Assembly (NCBI GenBank): GCA_030683155.1 | Contig: JAUXMV010000096.1 | Span: 1-63,830, forward strand | Length of the DNA stretch: 63,830 bases | DNA from: Bacteroidales bacterium | GTDB lineage: Bacteria; Bacteroidota; Bacteroidia; Bacteroidales; F082 | Direction of reading: 5' to 3' | Part shown: positions 33,451 through 40,546 of the stretch, one piece after another | Position numbering within the stretch: the first letter of the stretch is position 1 | How the letters are laid out: the number at the start of each line of letters is the position of its first letter | Made by a program: the position numbers and the translations under genes | The notes under the pieces: generated by a model | The model's database searches: none | Seen by the model: only the letters and a program-made list of their open reading frames with translations | Told to the model about the DNA's origin: nothing

Positions 33451-34198
33451 TCAATATACTATTTGGAATATCTGTTTTGTCTGAAAAAAATTCTACAAGT
33501 TCAGCGTCCTTGCTTCTTCTTTTTGCATAGTGAAAAAGTTTGGTGAAGTCAATTGAATATCTTTTGTATGCATTGTTGACGATGTGAACAAGTTCGCTTC
33601 CCTGAAAAGCGGCGAATAATTTTTTGTCGCAATACAAATCCACTATCAACTTTTCAAGCGTTGTTGTTGCAACAGTGTTTACTTTTTGAGTTGGCGATTT
33701 GGAAACCAATGACTTTAATACAATTGCTGTTTCCGATTCATAAATGTAGCGTTCAATTTCTTTTTCCTTTGGCTCAATAAAGACATTCGGGAAATTTTGG
33801 TCTTTAAGAAAACTGTAAACAGACTCTATTGCTTCCTTTTCAACCTGTAAAATCGTTATGAATTTTCCGGGAATATGTAACATAAACTCATTGGCTATTT
33901 TGGTTGACCAAATGCAGATTTTAAGTGATGGAAATTGCTTTTCAAGTTTTGAAAATATTTTTCTTTCGGCATCTTCAAGATCAGGTATGAAAACAGGCTT
34001 GAATGAAAGCGTAAATTGCCCTCTTGAAATTGGAGTAATTACCTGCTTGCTCTTGAGATGGTATATTCTCCATCTGAAGGTTGTCTCTTTCAACTCTGGT
34101 TCAAAATATCGGTAGAAGTCAAGAAGTTCCTCTCTTAAAAATGATTCTCTTCCTTCAAACTCCTTTTTAAGTCGTTCTATTATGAAATCTTTTGCCAT
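33443..34198 (-). CDS. AbiEi-like antitoxin of the decayed pair
   Basis: From the internal ATG 34198 the protein is 251 residues, matching its 253-residue paralogue at 34631. The -7 box at 34220-34227 lies just upstream of this ATG but inside the longer frame that starts at 34291, so the longer start is wrong. It has a winged-helix-like N-terminus (RWRIYHLKSKQVITPISRGQFTL) and a C-terminal part with LEKLIVDLYCDKKLFAAFQGSEL, shared with the paralogue. It overlaps the decayed toxin start by 8 bases. The antitoxin remains open although its toxin is broken. Confidence 0.75.
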   Translation of the reverse strand: MAKDFIIERLKKEFEGRESFLREELLDFYRYFEPELKETTFRWRIYHLKSKQVITPISRGQFTLSFKPVFIPDLEDAERKIFSKLEKQFPSLKICIWSTKIANEFMLHIPGKFITILQVEKEAIESVYSFLKDQNFPNVFIEPKEKEIERYIYESETAIVLKSLVSKSPTQKVNTVATTTLEKLIVDLYCDKKLFAAFQGSELVHIVNNAYKRYSIDFTKLFHYAKRRSKDAELVEFFSDKTDIPNSILND

Positions 34199-34219
34199 TG
34201 TCTTGTTTCCTTTAGATTG

Positions 34220-34227
34220 CAAAGATA
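34220..34227 (-). promoter_or_regulatory. -7 box of the AbiEi-like gene on the minus strand
   Basis: The minus strand reads TATCTTTG. It places the transcript start near 34213 and thereby fixes the start codon at 34198. Confidence 0.5.
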
Positions 34228-34325
34228 ATGAAAAATCAAACAAAAGACAGTAAATAGATAAAAGTGTCAAATGTTTGATTTTTTGAATCACAATAAGCTT
34301 ACTTAAAAACGTAACTTTCAGAGTA

Positions 34326-34495
34326 GTTCATTCAAGCAAGCGCGAGCCATCGTTTGGGCAGATGGTTTTAGTGCCGAAAGCTTTCTGCATTGCCGAAACA
34401 AAAGGACAAAAAAAGCTAAGGCCGTAATAATTTGAAATTTTTTGATTTCAACGGTCTGGAAACCGGCAGATTATCGTGACCTTATACAACTACGC
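34326..34495 (+). repeat. dispersed repeat family A, copy 5
   Basis: It carries CGCGAGCCATCGTTTGGGCA, the variant centre with GCATTGCCGAAACAAAAGGA and a CGGTCTGGAAACCGGCAGAT block. It resembles copy 4 more than copy 3. It lies exactly between the two divergent AbiE-like pairs. Confidence 0.7.
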
Positions 34496-34558
34496 CAAAC
34501 CAATAATCACAATAAATCCTCAAATCAGAAATCATAAAAGAATAATGACAATAAGGTT

Positions 34559-34599
34559 GGAATATTTGCCACTTTAAGTGTGATAGTGGCAAATATTCC
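34559..34599. promoter_or_regulatory. perfect 15-bp inverted repeat: predicted operator of the AbiE-like operon
   Basis: GGAATATTTGCCACT (34559-34573) and AGTGGCAAATATTCC (34585-34599) are exact reverse complements separated by 11 bases. The palindrome ends just before the -7 box TATCTTTG, covering the -33 region. A winged-helix antitoxin bound here would block transcription. No second copy is present at the decayed pair. Confidence 0.75.
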
Positions 34600-34600
34600 A

Positions 34601-34608
34601 TATCTTTG
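34601..34608 (+). promoter_or_regulatory. -7 box of the intact AbiE-like operon
   Basis: TATCTTTG matches TAnnTTTG and lies 23 bases before the ATG at 34631, directly abutting the palindrome. Confidence 0.6.
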
Positions 34609-34630
34609 CATCGTTAAAATGTAAGGTTCA

Positions 34631-35392
34631 ATGAAAGCGGATAAAGAAGATTTATTACTGGAACACTTTAAAGATTCGGATGTTATTACAAGGAGTGATA
34701 TAACGATGTTTTATATTTCACATTTTGATGAGGCAGACAGCAATAGATTAGATGCAAGAGTCAGTAAACTTATTTACAGGCTTAAAAGTAAAGGACTTCT
34801 TTTATCCCTGAAAAGTGGGGTTTACAAAATAGAAACAAAAAATAATTTTCTCCCTGCCAAGGATAAGCTGATTCAAAAGCTGGATACTGCATTCAGCAAG
34901 CAATATCCCGATATCTTTTACTGTGTTTGGTCAACTCAAAGTCTGCATCAATTTATGAATTTGCAGCCATTCAGGCATTTTTACGTGTTCGAAACAGAGA
35001 AAGATCTTTTGGAATCAGCTTTTTACTTGTTTAAAGAAAAAAACATAAATGCCTATCTCAATCCCGATAAAGAAATTACGGAAAAGTACATTTCAGAAAG
35101 TAAAAATGCAGTGGTTATAAAAAAAATAACCAGCCGCTCACCATTAATCGAAACCTCAAAAATCAAAACACCCATGCTTGAAAAGATTCTTGTAGATGTG
35201 TTTTGTGATTCAGATATTTTCTTTTTTTATCAAGGCAATGAATTGAAAAATATTTTTGATATTTCATTCAAAAATTATCATATCAATTATTCAAAATTAT
35301 TGAATTACGCTGAAAGACGAAAGCAGAAAGCTAAAATTATACAGTACTTGAAAGAGAATATCCAAAACGTAAATCCAGTTCTTTTAGCATGA
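34631..35392 (+). CDS. AbiEi-like antitoxin (intact pair)
   Basis: This 253-residue protein has an N-terminal winged-helix segment (SDITMFYISHFDEADSNRL, then KLIYRLKSKGLLLSLKSGVYKI). The conserved central part includes FYCVWSTQSLHQFMNLQPF, and the C-terminal antitoxin-like domain LEKILVDVFCDSDIFFFYQGNEL. It is paralogous to the 33443-34198 product. It sits behind a palindromic operator, and its last four bases overlap the toxin start (ATGA). This is the layout of AbiE systems, although the sequence is far from the AbiEi at 30673. Confidence 0.78.
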   Translation: MKADKEDLLLEHFKDSDVITRSDITMFYISHFDEADSNRLDARVSKLIYRLKSKGLLLSLKSGVYKIETKNNFLPAKDKLIQKLDTAFSKQYPDIFYCVWSTQSLHQFMNLQPFRHFYVFETEKDLLESAFYLFKEKNINAYLNPDKEITEKYISESKNAVVIKKITSRSPLIETSKIKTPMLEKILVDVFCDSDIFFFYQGNELKNIFDISFKNYHINYSKLLNYAERRKQKAKIIQYLKENIQNVNPVLLA

Positions 35393-36477
35393 TAGCAGCC
35401 GAAACTTACACATCAGAATGGATAAATAGTTTTAAAAAAACAAAAGAATTCAACCGAATAAATCCACCTGTTTTAGAGAAAATGATTTTTGCCCTTGGCT
35501 TACTCGAAAAATTGGCAGAAACCGGATTCGAGTTTATTTTCAAAGGAGGGACATCGCTTGTTTTATTGCTCGATAATTTTAATCGGTTGTCTACAGATAT
35601 TGATATTATTACTACCAAATCCGATGAAGAATTGGAAAAAGTTTTATCAGATATTGTGAATTCTTCACAATTCACATCATTTGAGGTAAATAAAGTCAGA
35701 GCCAAATCATCCACTGTTCCAAAAGCGCATTATTATTTAAGGTATGACTCAGCTTTTCAAAAGCAAGCTCATATTATTCTGGACGTCTTGTTTGAGGAAA
35801 ACCCATACCCGCTTATTGTAAAAACAGAAATAAAAAACCGATGGTTACAAATAAGCGAACCAATTACAAAAGTCCTGACTCCGGATATTAATTCAATTCT
35901 TGGAGATAAACTAACCGCTTTTGCCCCTAATACAGTTGGGGTGCCCTATTATCGAAATTCAAATAGCATGAGTACCGAAATCATTAAGCAGCTTTTCGAT
36001 ATAGGTATTTTAATCAACCATGTCACAAATATTGAAATTACCCATCAGGCATTTAAAAATACCTGCCAAAATCAATGGAAATACAGAAATTTAGACTTTT
36101 CGTTTGAATTAGTGTATCAGGATGTTTTTAACACAGCTTTGATCCTTGCAAAAAGAGAAAAGAATGTTGAGATTCAGGATAAAAACAACTTTACAGATCT
36201 TCAAAATGGAATTATCAGCTTCAATGCATTTCTTTCAAATGGAAGTTTTAGAATTGAAAATGCAATTTCAGCATCCGCAAAAGCCGCATGGTTCAGCACA
36301 ATCCTTAAATCAGGAAGGTTTGAATATTTTATTTATTACAACCCAGAGCACGATGTTGTGGACTTTGAAATAAAAAACGTTGATTTTAATTTTCTTAATC
36401 GGTTCAGGAAGACCAATAAGGAAGCATTTTACTACTGGTATAAAACACTTGAATTATTAAATCTCGTAAATCATTAA
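35389..36477 (+). CDS. AbiEii-like nucleotidyltransferase toxin (intact pair)
   Basis: The 362-residue protein has FIFKGGTSLVLLL (about residue 49) and LSTDIDIIT (about 66-74), the nucleotidyltransferase GG...DxD core. ILDVLFEENPYPLI and DKLTAFAPNTVGVPYY follow, both shared with the decayed copy. It is longer than classical AbiEii because of a C-terminal helical part. Expected activity is nucleotide transfer to an RNA. The overlap with the upstream antitoxin gene shows coupling. Confidence 0.83.
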   Translation: MIAAETYTSEWINSFKKTKEFNRINPPVLEKMIFALGLLEKLAETGFEFIFKGGTSLVLLLDNFNRLSTDIDIITTKSDEELEKVLSDIVNSSQFTSFEVNKVRAKSSTVPKAHYYLRYDSAFQKQAHIILDVLFEENPYPLIVKTEIKNRWLQISEPITKVLTPDINSILGDKLTAFAPNTVGVPYYRNSNSMSTEIIKQLFDIGILINHVTNIEITHQAFKNTCQNQWKYRNLDFSFELVYQDVFNTALILAKREKNVEIQDKNNFTDLQNGIISFNAFLSNGSFRIENAISASAKAAWFSTILKSGRFEYFIYYNPEHDVVDFEIKNVDFNFLNRFRKTNKEAFYYWYKTLELLNLVNH

Positions 36478-36649
36478 CCGTTATAAATTTTCTTCATCTC
36501 AACAAGAAAAACCTCCTCTGATACAAGACAAAGGTTGTCTCTTTATCGGAAGTCCGACTGACCTCCGATCTCTGATCTCTGATCACATTACGCACCTCTC
36601 AAACACATAACTCATCACTGACCTTCGACCTCCTAACCCCATTTTGACT

Positions 36650-36657
36650 TACTTTTG
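36650..36657 (+). promoter_or_regulatory. -7 box of the FMN/Fe-S protein gene
   Basis: TACTTTTG (TAnnTTTG) ends 41 bases before ATG 36699. The upstream 36530-36640 region is the same TCTGATC/CTCATCACTGACC simple repeat as at 25640. Confidence 0.45.
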
Positions 36658-36698
36658 CGGAAATTTGATGACACTATTTGTTGACTACATCCAATACT

Positions 36699-37877
36699 AT
36701 GCATAAGATACGGCTCCATGCAGCACTTTATCACTATTACCTGCTTTTTGTGCTGTTGGCCGCCATTGCCATCAGCGGAGGAAGGAATTTTCTGTTTACC
36801 AAAGATGCCGTTGAAGTCAAGGTGGGTTTGCCCGAAATTCAGGAGATTTATCCTGCAGCAACGCTTTTCGAGATAAACAGATTCGGCGTTTATGAGGTTT
36901 ATGCTGCAAACGGACAACAGATCGGCACTGCATTGCTCTCTTCCAACTATTCACAGCAGTTTGGATATGCCGGTATTGTTCCCCTTCTGATCGGGGTGGA
37001 TCAAAACCTGATCATCTCAAAGATTGTGGTCTTGCCAAACAATGAAACAGGCGACTATGTGGAAGCCATTTACAGCGATAAATTTATCGGCAGATGGCAG
37101 GGCGTCAGCCTTGAGGATGCCATGCAGATGCAGGTAGATGGCGTTTCGGGTGCGACACACACTAGCAGGGCTGTCATCGCAGGCGTGAGGCATAGCGCTT
37201 CCCATGTGATGAAGGCAGATGTCTCGGTTGTTGGTGAAACAAAGCTATGGTCTTCCGTCAAAAACATCCTGTTTCTGGCGATGATTTTAGCATCAGTGGT
37301 GATGGCCTATAAGAAAGGCAGGGCGAGATTCCGGACGGTTTACCTTTTGTTCGTCTTGCTGATCATGGGATTGATGCTCAACAACCTGCTTTCGGCCCGC
37401 TTACTGAATGGGTGGCTGCTGGAAGGCTTTGTCTGGAGAGTCCATTGGCAGAGCATTGTTGTGTTTGGTCTGGCATTGTTACTTTCACTGGCCGGAAAAC
37501 GCAAATTTTATTGTAATTATCTTTGTCCGATGGGTGCATTGCAGGAACTGACCAACAAAATCTCACCCTTCAAAAAAAGAAAACTGCCGGGCCGCTTTTG
37601 GGGTATCAGCACAAGGGAGCTCTATCTTACCTTTATTGCCGGCGCATTGCTCACAGGTTTCAGGCCGGAGCTGGCCTATCTGGAGCCATTCATGTTTTTT
37701 TCATTCAATATCATCGGCATTGGACTGATCCTGTTTGGAGTGGCAGTCGTTGTGCTGTCACTGTTTTTCTACCAACCATGGTGCTCAGTCTGCCCAACAG
37801 GCTGCCTGATGGATACCATCCCCTTCAACAAAGCAAAATATACTGAATCAAAGCCCATTGACCATGCAGAAAAGTAA
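36699..37877 (+). CDS. NosR/NapH-like membrane protein: FMN-binding domain plus 4Fe-4S polyferredoxin part
   Basis: The 392-residue protein has an N-terminal helix, then a periplasmic FMN-binding domain with the flavinylation motif DGVSGATHTSRAV (about residue 140; FMN would attach to Thr). Several transmembrane helices follow, with cytoplasmic cysteine motifs FYCNYLCPMGAL and PWCSVCPTGCLMD for Fe-S clusters. This resembles NosR/NirI and related quinol-linked electron carriers. Electrons may pass to the downstream reductase. An upstream TTG (36678) is possible. The 3' end overlaps the next gene by 14 bases, so the pair is coupled. Confidence 0.82.
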   Translation: MHKIRLHAALYHYYLLFVLLAAIAISGGRNFLFTKDAVEVKVGLPEIQEIYPAATLFEINRFGVYEVYAANGQQIGTALLSSNYSQQFGYAGIVPLLIGVDQNLIISKIVVLPNNETGDYVEAIYSDKFIGRWQGVSLEDAMQMQVDGVSGATHTSRAVIAGVRHSASHVMKADVSVVGETKLWSSVKNILFLAMILASVVMAYKKGRARFRTVYLLFVLLIMGLMLNNLLSARLLNGWLLEGFVWRVHWQSIVVFGLALLLSLAGKRKFYCNYLCPMGALQELTNKISPFKKRKLPGRFWGISTRELYLTFIAGALLTGFRPELAYLEPFMFFSFNIIGIGLILFGVAVVVLSLFFYQPWCSVCPTGCLMDTIPFNKAKYTESKPIDHAEK

Positions 37878-39135
37878 ATTTTTAAACATCGTGCTGGCCA
37901 CAGCAGTATTGGTGCTGACAGTACTTTTATCAACCAAAAATGATAAGTCCGTCATGAAAAGTAGTAAAAATGCAGCCGAATCTACTGATAACAGACCTTC
38001 AGATTCTGCTTTTATTCCGTTTAAAAAGAGATCGTTGGGTGTGAGGGCCGAACTCCATCCAAAACCAGCTGCGGTGATCGGCACCTACGATAAGGCCGGC
38101 AAACCCAACATCATGACAGCCGCCTGGATTGGCATCTGCAACTCCAATCCGCTCAGTATTGCTGTCTCCATGCGTCCTGCCACCTACTCCTATGCCAGTG
38201 TTACTGAATCGGGAGCCTTTACAGTCAATATTCCTTCAGCTGAACTGGCCAGGTATGTGGACTATGCCGGAAGGCTTTCAGGCATGGATGTGGACAAATT
38301 TAAGGAAACAGGACTTACACCGCTAAGGTCAGAATTTGTTAACGCGCCCTTCATCAAGGAGTTTCCGCTCGTGATCGAATGCGAGCTCACAGAATATCAC
38401 GACCTTGGTTCGCACCGCATGTTTATCGGTAAGGTAATCGATGTGAAGGCGGATGAGGCCATACTTGACGCTGAAGGCAGGGTGGATGTTTCACTGCTGA
38501 ATCCGCTGATTTATGCCGGAAGAAATTATTATGAAACCGGAGCTTTTGTTGCTGAAGTGGGCGAGTCGCTGCATGAGATTGATGGGAAGCCTTTTGTTCC
38601 TGACTACCGCAGAAAACACAGGAATGAAACCCTGAAAGTGATTCACAACCGCAAAAGCGTGCGTAGTTTTACCGATCAGGCCGTTTCCAAAGAACAGATT
38701 GAGCTTTTGCTGCAAGCGGGCATGGCAGCCCCCACAGCAGTCAACAGGCAGCCCTGGGCTTTTTATGTGGTGACCGCACGTGAAACCCTGGATTCACTCA
38801 GCGAACGGCTGCCTTATGCAAAGATGCTTTCTCAGGCACAGGCCGCCATAGTGGTATGCGGCGATATGGACAAAGCCGGCAATCTGAAAGACAAGGCCTA
38901 TTGGGTGCAGGATTGCTCAGCAGCCACGCAAAACATACTTCTCGCGGCAGAGAGCATTGGTTTGGGGGCTGTCTGGACGGCAGTATTTCCCTATGATGAC
39001 AGATCTAAAGTGGTCATAGAAACCCTGAAACTCCCCGCGAATCATATTCCCTTAAACGTCATCCCGATAGGTTATCCCACCGGCGAAGACAAGCCAAAAG
39101 ATAAATGGAAACCGGAAAACGTATTTTGGAAATAA
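37864..39135 (+). CDS. flavin reductase-like domain fused to a nitroreductase domain, membrane-anchored
   Basis: After an N-terminal hydrophobic segment (FLNIVLATAVLVLTVLLS), residues about 55-240 are a flavin-reductase-like fold (AELHPKPAAVIGTYDKAGKPNIMTAAW). From about 260 the chain is a nitroreductase (IHNRKSVRSFTDQAVSKEQIELLLQAGMAAPTAVNRQPWAFYVV), both FMN-binding families. The N-terminus suggests an exported or anchored location. Its coupling to a NosR-like FMN/Fe-S membrane protein suggests that the pair forms an electron-transfer chain from the quinone pool to an unknown acceptor. Such fusions are uncommon. ATG 37864 is preferred to TTG 37858. Confidence 0.82.
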   Translation: MQKSKFLNIVLATAVLVLTVLLSTKNDKSVMKSSKNAAESTDNRPSDSAFIPFKKRSLGVRAELHPKPAAVIGTYDKAGKPNIMTAAWIGICNSNPLSIAVSMRPATYSYASVTESGAFTVNIPSAELARYVDYAGRLSGMDVDKFKETGLTPLRSEFVNAPFIKEFPLVIECELTEYHDLGSHRMFIGKVIDVKADEAILDAEGRVDVSLLNPLIYAGRNYYETGAFVAEVGESLHEIDGKPFVPDYRRKHRNETLKVIHNRKSVRSFTDQAVSKEQIELLLQAGMAAPTAVNRQPWAFYVVTARETLDSLSERLPYAKMLSQAQAAIVVCGDMDKAGNLKDKAYWVQDCSAATQNILLAAESIGLGAVWTAVFPYDDRSKVVIETLKLPANHIPLNVIPIGYPTGEDKPKDKWKPENVFWK

Positions 39136-39310
39136 CAGATGATTACAGAATTCGCTGGAGATAATAGGTGAATTGTCCGGCTTATCATCCGGGGTTATTG
39201 ATATTCAACCCTTCTGTGGGTTGGCAGTTCAGGTTTTATCAATTCATTGCAATGCATTTTTGCAACAAATCATCAGCCGGAATATAAAAATGATTTGTAA
39301 AACCAAACCT

Positions 39311-39994
39311 TTATTTCCCCAACCTCATCGAGATACCAAGCAGGAATGTGGTGAGGTTGGTTCTGACATTAGGGTCGCCTCCAAACAGATACTCCTTCGT
39401 AAGTTTGACATCCGACAAACCGCGGTTGTTGCGGATTTCTGCCGTTAATTCAAGCTGTTTGTGCAAAGGCACTTTGACACCAATGCCGTTGACCAGTCCA
39501 AACTCATAATCAGGAACAAAAGAGGTATAATCGTAACAAATAGGTCCCCAGAAATTTCCTATGGGAGTCAGCATCATGCTGTGAATACGTGCCACAAAAA
39601 TGCCAGTGTTTATATACAGTTTAACCGGTTGAAAAAATGATGCTCTGATAACCAATGGCAAGCTGAAGTAATCATAATTCAAATTAAAATGTTCACCTAC
39701 AAAATTCGATTGGCCAAACCATTCAGCCGGATACTTACTGTTTTTTCTATCGAAAGACAGACCTGTATGCACAGAAAAAATCTGATTGATCCTTATATCC
39801 GTAAAGAGACCAACCTGAAATCCTGTACCGTCAGGAATGCTGCTCACTGACATGCCTCCACGAAGAAATGAAAAGCCGGGTCCGCCCGCTACTTCAAAGC
39901 TTGCACGACTTGTTTGCGCATAAACCGCTGTAGTTAAAACATATAGAAAGATAACTGTCAGCGAAAAAATCCGAAAATGATTAAATGCTTTCAT
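39311..39994 (-). CDS. PorT-like outer-membrane beta-barrel protein
   Basis: From ATG 39994 the 227-residue protein has a clear signal peptide (MKAFNHFRIFSLTVIFLYVL, cleaved near VYAQ) and alternating beta-strand sequence ending NLTTFLLGISMRLGK. The upstream frame to 40105 would place the signal 37 residues inside, so it is not used. It resembles the PorT/outer-membrane-beta-barrel family of Bacteroidetes, which insert into the outer membrane. Function of this member is unknown. A decayed second copy of its 3' end follows at 40250. Confidence 0.75.
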   Translation of the reverse strand: MKAFNHFRIFSLTVIFLYVLTTAVYAQTSRASFEVAGGPGFSFLRGGMSVSSIPDGTGFQVGLFTDIRINQIFSVHTGLSFDRKNSKYPAEWFGQSNFVGEHFNLNYDYFSLPLVIRASFFQPVKLYINTGIFVARIHSMMLTPIGNFWGPICYDYTSFVPDYEFGLVNGIGVKVPLHKQLELTAEIRNNRGLSDVKLTKEYLFGGDPNVRTNLTTFLLGISMRLGK

Positions 39995-40249
39995 TGGTTT
40001 GGGTATTGATGGCTCAAAGGTAAAGATTAAAGAAATCATTTCAAACAGAAATGATGATTGGAATAAAATAAAGATTCTGTTGTGAAATAATGAAGAAGAA
40101 AACATAAGAATATCAACGATTCACGATCATTCCTTTGAGGAATTTTGTAATTCCGACAGTTGTTTGAATTTTGGCTTTTTGTGCAACAGCTATGAACCAT
40201 CAAGAGTCCGCAGCATTCTTTCACATAAAAATTGGAAGTTAACCCTATT

Positions 40250-40440
40250 GCGAGTTGGCAGTTCAGGTTTTATCAATTCATTGAAAAGCATTTTCGCAGC
40301 AAATCATTGCTGAAGTAAAAAATGAATTCTATAACCGAAAGTTTATATCCTCAACCTCATCGAGATACCAATCAGCAGTGTTGTGAGATTGGTTCTGGCA
40401 TTCGGACAGATTGAAAACATATCCGCACCCGTTAGATTTA
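40250..40440 (-). pseudogene. 3' remnant of a second PorT-like gene
   Basis: The minus strand here encodes PNARTNLTTLLIGISMRLR then a stop. That matches the C-terminus of the gene at 39311 (NVRTNLTTFLLGISMRLGK). The DNA after the stop (GTTGGCAGTTCAGGTTTTAT) is also shared with 39219-39245. The upstream part is unrelated. It is a relic of tandem duplication. The rest of the gap 39995-40534 has nothing else to note. Confidence 0.75.
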
Positions 40441-40546
40441 CATCCGACTGAGGGAAGGTAAAAAAACTTAATATTTAATTATTGCATGAGTTAAAAAAGA
40501 GACACTAAGTTTATATAATATTGCACCCTCAATTTTGCAATCTAAA

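Noticed and set aside
34199-34291. Longer N-terminus of the AbiEi-like gene from 34291
   Set aside because: A TAnnTTTG promoter box lies inside this segment, and the paralogue's length matches the start at 34198.
39995-40105. Longer N-terminus of the PorT-like gene from 40105
   Set aside because: It would bury a clear signal peptide that begins at 39994.
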